A stretch of DNA of 64,000 nt from Asaia sp037151935. Lineage in GTDB: Bacteria > Pseudomonadota > Alphaproteobacteria > Acetobacterales > Acetobacteraceae. The DNA is taken from positions 3,224,001-3,288,000 of the forward strand of contig NZ_CP157575.1 of NCBI RefSeq assembly GCF_051628905.1, written 5' to 3'. Made by a program: the position numbers and the translations under genes. The notes under the pieces are model-generated. The model was not told the origin of the DNA. It saw nothing but the letters and a program-made list of their open reading frames with translations, and did not search any database. Each line of letters opens with the position of its first letter. The first letter of the stretch is position 1. Positions 53,724-62,769 of the stretch are shown here, in pieces.

Positions 53724-54544
53724 GCGCTTTCGAGAGCCTGGCGCAGACATGCAGTCTCCTCGGCTGTGAAAAGACCCCGACGCATAAAGAGATCGATCAG
53801 CACCAGATTGACGTTGAATTTGATGTCGTTCGTATCGCGCAAGATCTGAAAAACCGTCTCGATCGGCATGAGTTCGAAAAACGCGACCTCTCCGTCCACC
53901 GGCTGAGGCACGAAATTCTGGGGAAGGATCAGGTCGTAACAGAACAGCGTGTCCTGACGCAGCCCCTCTGGGCGCGCCATGGCGTAGCGAAGTGTTGCGA
54001 CTGGCTGGGCCTGGGCTGCCAGCTCAGGAGGAATGGCGGCTTCCTCTCCAGCCTCCTTGATCAGCGCTTCCAGGGGGGAGAGGCCCGTGCAGATGCCCCC
54101 GGCGGCCAGATGATCGAGCTTGCCCGGATCGAGCCTCTTATTCTGCGCCCGGTGCCCCATCCACAGGAATACTCCTTCCGGCTTCTCGACCAGACCGTTG
54201 AGATGCACGCCCGCTGCCGTGCAGCCGAGAAGGGGGAGGGCGCCGCGATCGATCCTGCCGATAACGATACCGCTTTTGTCGAAAACGTCGAAAAGCTCGT
54301 TATGGGGGCGATAAAGCCCTTGTGCGGCCAGAGCCTCACCAAGCGGTTGCAGGGCGGCCCCATCCGGCAGGCGGAAAACCTGGCCGTCAGCATAGCCGAG
54401 CACTGTCAGAGCCTCGAAAAGGCGCGGGTCGGCCAGGCCGAAAGAAGCGTTGCCCGCCAGAACTTCACGACGCGGACCGGGCAGGGTAGCTGTCTGGCAG
54501 TTCCGTATATGGGCGAGAAACGGGGCGAGGCTGTCGTCATGCAT
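53720..54544 (-). CDS. Nudix hydrolase with N-terminal DUF4743 domain
   Basis: From the ATG at 54544 the product has 274 residues. A DUF4743-like N-terminal half (RNELFDVFDKSG-type sequence near 95) precedes a Nudix domain with the box GGICTGLSPLEALIKEAGEEAAI near 155, close to GX5EX7REUXEEXGU but with Lys for the first Arg. The group resembles the Nudix part of thiamine pyrophosphokinase-related proteins, acting on nucleoside diphosphate-type substrates. The frame is open further upstream, but that part overlaps the divergent ABC gene start. Confidence 0.88.
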   Translation of the reverse strand: MHDDSLAPFLAHIRNCQTATLPGPRREVLAGNASFGLADPRLFEALTVLGYADGQVFRLPDGAALQPLGEALAAQGLYRPHNELFDVFDKSGIVIGRIDRGALPLLGCTAAGVHLNGLVEKPEGVFLWMGHRAQNKRLDPGKLDHLAAGGICTGLSPLEALIKEAGEEAAIPPELAAQAQPVATLRYAMARPEGLRQDTLFCYDLILPQNFVPQPVDGEVAFFELMPIETVFQILRDTNDIKFNVNLVLIDLFMRRGLFTAEETACLRQALESA

Positions 54545-54633
54545 GAAAAGCGTTACTCTCCTGTCAGAACCACGACGATATCGCGTATCGCAGCGCGATT
54601 GCAAAACGCCCTGCCGCGCCTCAGGTTGGGACA

Positions 54634-56490
54634 ATGATCCTCCCTCGTACTCTGCCCTTTTCGGTGACCAGCCTTACGCGCGCCTGGCGGCTGGTCCTGT
54701 CTCATGACATTCGTTATTTCCGCCTTGGCATCGGGGGCACGCTCCTTCTCCTTCTCGCCGAGCGTCTCTGCCTGCTCGGCACGCCCTACCTTTTCAGCCG
54801 GCTCGTCGCGTATTTTTCATCCCCCGATCTAAGGATCGTGGTGCCCGTGACGCTCATCCTCTCCTATGCAGGACTGATTTTCTTTCGCAGTGCTTTCTCG
54901 GCGTTGCAGGAGCTGGTTTACCAGCCTGTTGGTCAGCGTCTTCAGGCCCTGACAGCGCAGGAGGCGTTCAGGCATCTTCTCGATCTTCCGTACCGCTTCC
55001 ATCGTGACCGACAGACGGGCGCGCTCACCCGTGCCATCGAGCGCGGTTCGGAGGCAGCGGATACGCTGCTGCGTCTTGCACTGTTCAACATCCTGCCTGC
55101 GATTCTCGATACCGGGCTCACGATTGCGGTCGTTTTCTCGTTTCTCGGTGCGCGCTATGCCTGTGTCATCCTGGTTGCCCTGCTCTTCTATATCGCTCTG
55201 GCACAATGGTTCGTCCGCCAGCGTGTAAAGGCGCGGCGGCAGCGCAATGATGCCAACGGCAAGGCGCAGCATTTCCTGCTCGATTCCCTGCTTAATTTCG
55301 AGGCAGTGCGGCACTTCGCCAATGAGCGGCATGAATTTTCACGTTACGAGACCGCCCGCCTTGCACAGGAAAAGGCGAGTCTGCGCATGACCTTCGTGGC
55401 TGGATTGTCTTCCGTCAGTCAGAACGTGATGATCGCCGTCGCAACGCTTATCATTTTCTTTATGGCCGCGGGAGATATGGTGGCCGGTAAGCTCGACGTG
55501 GCGGCGTTCGTCCTGATCGGCACTTATTTGCGCACGCTCTATCAGGCCGTCATTTCGCTCAATATCGTCTATGCAGGCTGGCGCAATGCCTGCGTCGATC
55601 TGGAAAATCTGACCGATCTGATGGATGAGGCGCCACGTGGTGGCGATCCCGAGCCGGATATCAAGCCTGACGGGAATGCGGAAATTCTCATGCCTGCCGC
55701 GCTCGATTTCGAAAAGGTCAGCTTCGACTATGACGGCCGTGAGATCCTGCACGATCTGTCTTTCAGCGTTGCCCCCGGCGAGACGGTCGCTCTTGTCGGA
55801 CCGACTGGAGCAGGGAAATCGACTATCGCCAGACTGATTCTCGGCGCCTACGCTCCAGCATCGGGACGCATCCTGCTGGATGGGCGGGATCTTTCCTGCA
55901 TTTCACCCGCAGAATTGCATCGCATGATCGGGGTGGTGCCGCAGGAGACGCAGCTCTTCAACGACACGATAGGCTACAACATCGCCTATGGTCGGCTCGA
56001 CGCGACCCAGGGCGAGATCGAACAGGCGGCGCGGCTTGCCCAGATCGATGGGTTTATCGACGAGCTGGAGCAGGGCTATGACACGCTGGTAGGGGAGAGG
56101 GGGCTGAAACTCTCTGGCGGCGAACGCCAGCGTATCGCTCTGGCGCGGATCATCCTGCGCAAACCCCGCCTCCTCCTGCTCGACGAGGCGACGAGCGCAC
56201 TTGATACCGGCACCGAACAACGTCTGATGGAGGCGTTGCGTCAGGTCACTGCGCGCCAGACGACCATAGCTATTGCCCATCGCCTCTCGACCATACGCCA
56301 CGCCGATCTGATCCTTGTTATCGAGTCAGGCCGCATCGTCGAGAAGGGAACTCATGACGCGCTGATGGGGCTGAAGGCGCGGTATTTTGCAATGATCACC
56401 AATCAATCAGACCCGGTATCTGGTTTTCCCGATGAGGGCGACCTACGTGTTGGGCCGGGACATCCAGTCAATAGAGGAGAGAGTCCATGA
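54634..56490 (+). CDS. Atm1-type ABC half transporter
   Basis: The 618-residue protein has an N-terminal six-helix exporter domain (about 25-320) and a C-terminal ATPase. Walker A GPTGAGKST starts near 389, LSGGERQRIALARIIL is near 495 and Walker B LLLLDEATSALD near 515, followed by the H-loop AIAHRLSTIRHADL. It resembles mitochondrial Atm1/HMT1-like transporters that export glutathione-linked sulfur or metal compounds. It would act as a homodimer. Its stop overlaps a small hypothetical gene by four bases. Confidence 0.93.
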   Translation: MILPRTLPFSVTSLTRAWRLVLSHDIRYFRLGIGGTLLLLLAERLCLLGTPYLFSRLVAYFSSPDLRIVVPVTLILSYAGLIFFRSAFSALQELVYQPVGQRLQALTAQEAFRHLLDLPYRFHRDRQTGALTRAIERGSEAADTLLRLALFNILPAILDTGLTIAVVFSFLGARYACVILVALLFYIALAQWFVRQRVKARRQRNDANGKAQHFLLDSLLNFEAVRHFANERHEFSRYETARLAQEKASLRMTFVAGLSSVSQNVMIAVATLIIFFMAAGDMVAGKLDVAAFVLIGTYLRTLYQAVISLNIVYAGWRNACVDLENLTDLMDEAPRGGDPEPDIKPDGNAEILMPAALDFEKVSFDYDGREILHDLSFSVAPGETVALVGPTGAGKSTIARLILGAYAPASGRILLDGRDLSCISPAELHRMIGVVPQETQLFNDTIGYNIAYGRLDATQGEIEQAARLAQIDGFIDELEQGYDTLVGERGLKLSGGERQRIALARIILRKPRLLLLDEATSALDTGTEQRLMEALRQVTARQTTIAIAHRLSTIRHADLILVIESGRIVEKGTHDALMGLKARYFAMITNQSDPVSGFPDEGDLRVGPGHPVNRGESP

Positions 56491-56831
56491 CAAAACAGGC
56501 CGAAGCACTCGCCCGCGATTTTCATCCCGACAAGGCCGTCGAGGAGGAAATTCGGGAACAGGCTGCTCATGATCTCTCCAGCGAGCCCGACGCCGTTGAG
56601 ATCCCTGAGGAGTTGCTCAAATGCGGCGTGGTCATCGACAAGGCCATAAGCTACCTCGTCGAACAGAATCTGCCTGCCGAACTCATCGCTTCAGCCTTGC
56701 TCGGCGGATCGCTGGGCGTTCTGGCGCGCACGACCGATGCCGAAACGATGATCCGTATGCTGCAGACGGCCATCGACAGTGTCAGATCGGGTGAACTGAT
56801 CTGTGCGGACGCGTTTTCCGACGGCGAATGA
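56487..56831 (+). CDS. Hypothetical 114-residue protein coupled to the ABC transporter
   Basis: I do not recognise this family with confidence. It has no signal peptide or membrane segment. The N-terminal 35 residues are acidic, and the rest looks alpha-helical ([52 protein letters not shown]). The overlap with the ABC gene stop (ATGA) suggests a linked role, such as a cytoplasmic partner, but this is inference. Start and length are clear. Confidence 0.75.
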
Positions 56832-56950
56832 CAGTTTGCGACGCTTTCGGCTTGACGAGAACGGGGGGGTCCGTCATAAGCCGCGCCTTAACGCATCGTC
56901 GTATGCCGGGACTGGTCTCGGCGAACATATTACTACCGAGGATCAAGTCC

Positions 56951-57253
56951 ATGTCACGCCGCTGCCAAATCACGGGCAAGGGTGTGCTGACGGGCAACAA
57001 CGTCAGCCACGCCAACAACAAGACCCGTCGTCGCTTCCTGCCGAACCTGCAGGAAATCACCCTGCTCTCCGACATTCTCGGCACGGGCGTTCGTCTGCGT
57101 CTCTCCACCCAGGGCATTCGCACGGTTGAGCATAACGGCGGTCTGGACTCGTTCCTGATCACCACGCCGAACCGCAAGCTCCCGGTCGAAGCTCAGGTCA
57201 TCAAGCGCCGCATCCTGCGCGCTCAGGAAAGCAAGGCCGCTCAGACCGCTTGA
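56951..57253 (+). CDS. rpmB: 50S ribosomal protein L28
   Basis: The ATG at 56951 gives 100 residues beginning [29 protein letters not shown], the L28 signature. The frame extends upstream to 56828, but that sequence is not L28-like. It lies 240 bp before fusA. Confidence 0.97.
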
Positions 57254-57490
57254 GTCTGACGGCGCCTGCCTCGCGGCCTCTGGCTGCAAAAGGCGGGCAG
57301 CAATCAAATTGGCCTTGAAAACGTGGTCGGGTTGTTTCATTCAGCCACTCGATCACAAGGCCCGACTTGGTCGATCCGGCTTCGACGTCTTACCGGAGTA
57401 TTCCGAAAACAGCGTCGATCTGTGACGGCCACGGCAAAAGGTGTTTCGGGGCGTCCTGAAGCACCTTTAATCGCATTCTGGAGGTACTCC

Positions 57491-59596
57491 GTGTCCGAAA
57501 GCAGCATCGCAGAAGCCAAATCGGCTCTCTCGAAGATCCGTAATATCGGTATTACCGCGCATATCGATGCCGGCAAGACCACGACGACCGAGCGTATTCT
57601 GTATTACACCGGCGTGTCGCATCGCATCGGCGAAGTACATGACGGCAACACCACCACCGACTACATGGCGCAGGAACGTGAGCGCGGCATCACGATCACC
57701 TCGGCAGCCGTGACCTGCGAGTGGGAAAACCACCGCATCAACATCATCGACACCCCGGGCCATATCGATTTCAACATCGAAGTGAACCGCTCGCTGCGCG
57801 TGCTCGATGGCGCCATCTTCATTATCGAAGGCGTTGCTGGCGTTCAGCCGCAGTCCGAGACCAACTGGCGTCTCGCTGACCGTTACAACGTGCCGCGCAT
57901 CATCTTTATCAACAAGCTTGATCGTACCGGCGCGGATTTCTATCGCGCATTCGACACGCTGAAGGAAAAGCTCGACATCGTCGCTATTCCGCTTCAGCTG
58001 CCGATCGGCATCGAAGAGAACTTCCTCGGCGTGGTCGACTTGGTCGAAATGCGCGCCATCATCTGGGAAGGCGGCGAGCTGGGCGCGAAGTTCCATTACG
58101 CCGAAATTCCCGATGACCTGAAGGAAAAGGCAGCGGAAGCTCGCCAGAACCTGCTGGACACGGCGCTGAGCGTTGATGAAGCCGCGATCGAAGAATATTT
58201 CGAAAAGGGCGATGTCGACACCGCAACGCTGAAGAAGTGCATCAAGAAGGGCGCCATCTCTGGCGTGTTCCGTCCCGTCATGTGCGGTACGGCCTTCAAG
58301 AACAAGGGCGTTCAGCCGCTTCTCGACGCCGTCATCGATTACCTGCCGGCTCCTGACGAAGTCGAAGGCATCCGTATTGCGCCGCCGGAAGACGAGGAAG
58401 TCGACGAGAACTTCCTGCCGATCGTGCCTGTCGACCCCGATGGCAAGTTCGCTGGTCTTGCGTTCAAGATCATCTCCGACAAGTACGGCACCCTGACCTT
58501 CGTGCGCGTCTATCGTGGCGTTCTGAAGTCAGGCGACACCGTGCTGAACACGACCAAGGGTCACAAGGAACGCGTCGGCCGCATGTTCCAGATGCACGCC
58601 GACAAGCGTGAGGAAGTCAAGCAGGTCGGCGCTGGCGACATTGCTGCCTTCGTTGGTCTGAAGGACACCCAGACGGGTGACACCCTGGCCGATGCCGCCG
58701 ATCCGGTGGTTCTGGAGCGTATGCAGTTCCCGGTTCCGGTTATCGACATCTCCGTCGAGCCCAAGACCAAGGAAGCTGTCGAGAAGATGACGCTGGCCCT
58801 TCAGAAGCTTGCTGCTGAAGATCCTTCGCTGAAGCTCAAGACCGATCAGGAAACGGGTCAGACCATCCTGTCCGGCATGGGCGAGCTGCATCTGGACATC
58901 ATCGTTGACCGTATGCGTCGTGAATACGGCGTTGAAGCCAATGTCGGTGCGCCTCAGGTTGCGTATCGTGAGACGATCTCGCGTCCGCATATCGAGACCT
59001 ACACCCACAAGAAGCAGTCCGGTGGTTCGGGTCAGTACGCTGAAGTCAAGATCGAGTTCACCCCGGTCGAGCGTAACGAAGGCATCAGCTTCGAGAACAA
59101 GGTCGTCGGCGGTACGGTGCCGAAGGAATACATCCCGGCTGTCGAAAAGGGCATCCGCATGCAGTCCTCGACGGGCGTGCTGGCTGGCTTCCCCACGGTC
59201 GACTTCAAGTTCACGCTGCTCGACGGCAAATACCATGACGTTGACTCGTCGGCTCTGGCCTTCGAAATCGCCGCCAAGGCCTGCTTCCGCGAAGGCATGA
59301 AGAATGCCGGACCCGTGATCCTTGAGCCGATCATGGACGTCGAAGTCACCACCCCGAACGACCATGTCGGTGACGTGGTGGGCGATCTCAACCGTCGTCG
59401 TGGCATCATCCAGAGCCAGGAAACCGCCGGTTCGACCGTCATGATCCGCTCGCAGGTGCCGCTGAAGGAAATGTTCGGCTACATCTCGCATCTTCGCTCG
59501 GCTACCAAGGGCCGTGCGTCGTTCACGATGCAGTTCCATCACTATGATCCGGTGCCGCGCAACGTGGCTGACGAGATCATGGCGAAGAGCGCCTGA
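57491..59596 (+). CDS. fusA: Elongation factor G
   Basis: EF-G drives ribosomal translocation with GTP. From the GTG at 57491, preceded by GGAGGTACTCC, the product has 701 residues. G1 AHIDAGKTTTTERIL starts near 22, switch II DTPGHIDF near 93 and NKLD near 147, and the C-terminal domains III-V are complete to the end. An open frame reaching 57323 adds a non-family extension. Gene order differs from the usual rpsL-rpsG-fusA-tuf operon: its neighbours here are rpmB and a membrane protein, so this is a relocated or second copy. Confidence 0.96.
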   Translation: MSESSIAEAKSALSKIRNIGITAHIDAGKTTTTERILYYTGVSHRIGEVHDGNTTTDYMAQERERGITITSAAVTCEWENHRINIIDTPGHIDFNIEVNRSLRVLDGAIFIIEGVAGVQPQSETNWRLADRYNVPRIIFINKLDRTGADFYRAFDTLKEKLDIVAIPLQLPIGIEENFLGVVDLVEMRAIIWEGGELGAKFHYAEIPDDLKEKAAEARQNLLDTALSVDEAAIEEYFEKGDVDTATLKKCIKKGAISGVFRPVMCGTAFKNKGVQPLLDAVIDYLPAPDEVEGIRIAPPEDEEVDENFLPIVPVDPDGKFAGLAFKIISDKYGTLTFVRVYRGVLKSGDTVLNTTKGHKERVGRMFQMHADKREEVKQVGAGDIAAFVGLKDTQTGDTLADAADPVVLERMQFPVPVIDISVEPKTKEAVEKMTLALQKLAAEDPSLKLKTDQETGQTILSGMGELHLDIIVDRMRREYGVEANVGAPQVAYRETISRPHIETYTHKKQSGGSGQYAEVKIEFTPVERNEGISFENKVVGGTVPKEYIPAVEKGIRMQSSTGVLAGFPTVDFKFTLLDGKYHDVDSSALAFEIAAKACFREGMKNAGPVILEPIMDVEVTTPNDHVGDVVGDLNRRRGIIQSQETAGSTVMIRSQVPLKEMFGYISHLRSATKGRASFTMQFHHYDPVPRNVADEIMAKSA

Positions 59597-59625
59597 TCCC
59601 TTCGGGTTCAGTCCATCGCTACGAG

Positions 59626-59652
59626 AAAGCCGCCCTTCGGGGCGGCTTTTTT
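59626..59652 (+). terminator. Intrinsic terminator after fusA
   Basis: A 9-bp stem (AAAGCCGCC at 59626-59634 with GGCGGCTTT at 59641-59649) is capped by CTTCGG and continues into six T residues (59647-59652). Confidence 0.92.
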
Positions 59653-59656
59653 CGTT

Positions 59657-60280
59657 TCAGCCAGCTTCTTTCCCAGTGGCTGAGCGGCCTCGCAAGGCCG
59701 CATAGAGGCGATAAAGGGCTTCGCCTTTGAAGCTGAGGAGGATCATCGCAACCAGACTGGTTTTCAGCGCGATCCCCGCCATGAAGGCGCTATGGGAATG
59801 CGCCCCCAGATAGAGCAGGTAGAACCCTCTCAGCAGAAAGAAGCTCGCCCATACGCGGGTGTAGAGCCGGAAAAAGCTGTCCAGGAAGGGCACCGGGTTC
59901 GAAAAGCGCGCGGCCTGCCTCTGTTCGGCTAATGCCTGAATGAGCGAAACACGTGTCAGGCTGCCGATCAGGAAGAAGAACGCAAGAAGGAAGGCGCAGA
60001 GAGCGCCAAATCTCTCGGGCGAGAGATACACCGCGGCGGTGAGGCTGAGAGCGCCGTAGCCCAGCGCCATGCCGTTGAGGGCGAACCAGAGCGTCGTAAA
60101 CCCCGTATGAGCGTGCCACCTCCTGAGAGCGTCCAGGCCAATCAGGGCCAGTGTCGCAGGAATCGCGTAGCTCTGCAGCCCTGTGGCATCACCAAGCCAT
60201 ATAACGGCCAGCCCTCCCAGTTCTCCTATGACATTGCGCCAGTAGCGCAGGCGTTCCTGGTTGGGGCGGACGACGAGCAT
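59657..60280 (-). CDS. Small multipass membrane protein of unknown function
   Basis: From the ATG at 60280 the product has 207 residues with about five to six hydrophobic helices and short basic loops, and no known family that I can name. A TTG 15 bases upstream is also open but leaves no room for a ribosome site beside the operator. It is divergent from a TetR regulator, with palindromic operators between, so it is very probably the target of that regulator. Transport or membrane-stress roles are possible. Confidence 0.8.
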   Translation of the reverse strand: MLVVRPNQERLRYWRNVIGELGGLAVIWLGDATGLQSYAIPATLALIGLDALRRWHAHTGFTTLWFALNGMALGYGALSLTAAVYLSPERFGALCAFLLAFFFLIGSLTRVSLIQALAEQRQAARFSNPVPFLDSFFRLYTRVWASFFLLRGFYLLYLGAHSHSAFMAGIALKTSLVAMILLSFKGEALYRLYAALRGRSATGKEAG

Positions 60281-60300
60281 GAATGAGATTTCCAAGTTAT

Positions 60301-60315
60301 CTTTACAATGTAAAG
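60301..60315. promoter_or_regulatory. TetR operator site 1 (perfect palindrome)
   Basis: CTTTACA-A-TGTAAAG is a perfect 7-1-7 inverted repeat, 21 bp from the membrane protein ATG and 68 bp from the tetR ATG. Its centre is 44 bp from that of site 2, about four helical turns. Confidence 0.75.
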
Positions 60316-60344
60316 AACGCGCGGCAGTCCCTCGTCAAGAAAAA

Positions 60345-60359
60345 CTTTTCAGTGTAAAG
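60345..60359. promoter_or_regulatory. TetR operator site 2 (one mismatch)
   Basis: CTTTTCA-G-TGTAAAG repeats site 1 with one mismatch in the left arm. It lies 24 bp before the tetR ATG, so binding should repress tetR itself. Confidence 0.7.
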
Positions 60360-60382
60360 TTCCGCGGCAACAGGGAGACAGC

Positions 60383-61045
60383 ATGAAGTCAGACGCAACG
60401 CCTTATCATCATGGCGATCTTGCCAATGCGCTCCTGCGCGCTGCGCGAACCCTTCTGGAAGAGGGCGGTCTAGAGGCACTCTCCCTGCGTGGCGTGACGC
60501 GTAGGGCCGGGGTTTCGGCCACTGCCGCCGTTCCTCATTTCGGTACGCTGGCCGGATTGCGATCCGCTCTGGCAGCGCAGGGATATGACGCGCTTGCCGA
60601 TGCTTTGCTCGAGGCTCAGAAGGGGGGCGTTGCCCCGCGCCACGAGGGGAAGAGAGCTTCTGATACGAGCGAGCGGCCCGCCTCGGCGGCTCAGGCTGCC
60701 GGGCTCGCCTATATTGCCTTTGCCCTCGCTAACCCCGATCTTTTCCGACTGATGTTCCGTAACGCACTGCTCGATCACAGTCGGCCCGACCTGGCCGCCG
60801 CCTCAGGACGCGCCTTCGAGGCATTGAGGCTTCTCTCGCAGGGCAAAACGCCAGGAGCGATGCAATCGGCGGGTATGGCCGGGCTCTGGGCTCGTGTGCA
60901 TGGACTCGCAATTCTGGCGATCGACGGCATGCTCGGGCCGCTTATGAAGGAGGCTCGAGCCCCGTCGCTGACCGGCTTTCTGCAGGCAGCACTCGAGAAC
61001 CAGGAAGGAGGTGGAGAGGACTTGACGCATTCGAGAGAAAAATGA
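60383..61045 (+). CDS. TetR/AcrR-family transcriptional regulator
   Basis: The 220-residue protein begins YHHGDLANALLRAARTLLEEGGLEALSLRGVTRRAGVSATAAVPHFGTLAGLRSALAAQGYD, a TetR helix-turn-helix at about 8-70. A WHG-type C-terminal domain follows. It is divergent from the small membrane protein gene and probably controls it and itself through the two 15-bp palindromes. The inducer is unknown. Confidence 0.93.
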   Translation: MKSDATPYHHGDLANALLRAARTLLEEGGLEALSLRGVTRRAGVSATAAVPHFGTLAGLRSALAAQGYDALADALLEAQKGGVAPRHEGKRASDTSERPASAAQAAGLAYIAFALANPDLFRLMFRNALLDHSRPDLAAASGRAFEALRLLSQGKTPGAMQSAGMAGLWARVHGLAILAIDGMLGPLMKEARAPSLTGFLQAALENQEGGGEDLTHSREK

Positions 61046-61197
61046 ACGGCAATTAACGTTCACGTTCTGGTGACTAACCAAAATATTGCAAAAACATTAT
61101 ATAAAATTAATCAAAACTCTGCTTCTCTCCTTTTCGGCAGAGGGGCCCATTGGGCAAAACCCCCGCTGCTTCAGGCTCAAATCGGGAGGCTGGTCCC

Positions 61198-62757
61198 ATG
61201 GCATTGGCCCAACAGACCACAACGGAAACGCAGGAAAACGGGGCTCCGCTCCTGCATGTGGCGGGTATTTCTAAGACATTTTCCGGGATCAAGGTTCTCA
61301 AGGATGTCTCTCTCAGCGCCTATGGCGGTGAAATCCTTGCCCTGATGGGCGAGAACGGGGCTGGCAAGTCCACCCTCATGAAAATTCTGTCAGGTGCGTA
61401 TATCGCCGATCCGGGCGGTGAGATTCGTATTGCCGGTGAGGTTGCCAGAATTACTAACCCGGCTTCTGCACGGGCTCTGGGTATTGGCATTATCTATCAG
61501 GAGCTTGCGCTCGCCCCCAACCTGACCGTTGCTGAGAATATCCATCTGGGTTCGGAACTGCGTAAAGGGGGTATGATCGATCGTTCGGCCATGAATGAGG
61601 CCTGCCGCGGTCTGCTCAAGGAACTCGGCGCGCCCTTCGGCCCCGAAGACAAGCTTTCGACCATGTCGGTAGCCGAGCAGCAACTGGTCGAGATCGCCCG
61701 CGCGCTGCATCGTGATGCGCGTATTCTGGTACTCGATGAACCGACGACAGCCCTTTCGGCCCGCGAGACGGAGAGGCTCTTCGCGCTCATCCGCCAGCTC
61801 CGCGCCAAGGGTCTGGCGCTCATCTATATCAGCCATCGCATGGATGAAATCGATGAGCTGGCCGATCGTGTCTCCGTACTGCGCGATGGCGCCCATGTCG
61901 GCACACTCGAGAAACACGAGCTTTCCTCCGGGCGTATTGTCAGCCTGATGGTCGGTCGCGATTTGTCGAGCTTTTATGAAAAAGATGGCAATCACGTCCG
62001 TTACGATGCAGCGCCGATCCTTCAGGTCGAAGGGCTGACAGATGGCAAGCGCGTCCAGCCAGTCAGCTTCAGTGTTCGCCCGGGCGAGGTTCTCGGAATC
62101 GCAGGGCTGGTAGGAGCGGGGCGCACCGAACTCGCCCGGCTGATTTTCGGTGCCGATCCCAAAGTAGCGGGTACGGTCACGCTCGATTCCCGCAAGGTCG
62201 ACATACGCTCGCCGCGCGACGCCCTGGCGGCGGGAATTGCCTATCTCACCGAAGACCGTAAATCGCTCGGGCTTTTTCTCGACATGTCCTGTAGCGGCAA
62301 CATCAACCTCGGCGTTGTCGAGCGCGATTCACGGCTCGGTGTGCTGGATCAGGGCAAGGGGCGCACACGTGCAACGGGTTCTTTCTCGGCACTACGTATC
62401 AAGGCCCAGAACATGCTGACCAATGTCGGCGGGCTTTCCGGGGGTAATCAGCAGAAGGTCCTGCTTGGACGCCTGCTCGAAACCGGTCCGAAACTGCTCA
62501 TCCTCGATGAACCGACACGCGGCGTCGATATCGGCGCCAAAACAGAGATCTACCGCATCATCAACGATCTGGCAGCCCAGGGGCTCGGGATCATCGTCAT
62601 ATCGAGCGAAATGGCCGAGATCATCGGCGTGAGCGACCGCGTGCTGGTCATGCGCGAGGGTCATCTCACAGGTGAACTTACGGGCGAAGCGATCACGCAG
62701 GAGGCGATCATGTCTCTGGCAGTCGGTCTCGCCCCCGCTTCCTCAATCGCCGCCTAG
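61198..62757 (+). CDS. Sugar ABC transporter ATP-binding protein (RbsA/XylG type)
   Basis: From the ATG at 61198, with GGAGG upstream, the product has 519 residues and contains two ABC ATPase domains. The first has GENGAGKST near 61-69 and the LDEPTTALSARE Walker B. The second has a degenerate GLVGAGRTELARL loop near 305, the signature LSGGNQQKVLLGRLL near 426 and LDEPTRGVDIGAK. This is the two-domain carbohydrate ATPase of CUT2 importers such as those for ribose or xylose. Confidence 0.95.
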   Translation: MALAQQTTTETQENGAPLLHVAGISKTFSGIKVLKDVSLSAYGGEILALMGENGAGKSTLMKILSGAYIADPGGEIRIAGEVARITNPASARALGIGIIYQELALAPNLTVAENIHLGSELRKGGMIDRSAMNEACRGLLKELGAPFGPEDKLSTMSVAEQQLVEIARALHRDARILVLDEPTTALSARETERLFALIRQLRAKGLALIYISHRMDEIDELADRVSVLRDGAHVGTLEKHELSSGRIVSLMVGRDLSSFYEKDGNHVRYDAAPILQVEGLTDGKRVQPVSFSVRPGEVLGIAGLVGAGRTELARLIFGADPKVAGTVTLDSRKVDIRSPRDALAAGIAYLTEDRKSLGLFLDMSCSGNINLGVVERDSRLGVLDQGKGRTRATGSFSALRIKAQNMLTNVGGLSGGNQQKVLLGRLLETGPKLLILDEPTRGVDIGAKTEIYRIINDLAAQGLGIIVISSEMAEIIGVSDRVLVMREGHLTGELTGEAITQEAIMSLAVGLAPASSIAA

Positions 62758-62769
62758 GATACGATTTCT

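Noticed and set aside
56828..56950. Upstream extension of the rpmB frame
   Set aside because: The L28 signature begins exactly at the ATG at 56951; the extra residues are not L28-like.
58529..59542. 337-codon open frame on the minus strand
   Set aside because: It is antisense to fusA, whose strongly biased codon use keeps the complementary frame open.
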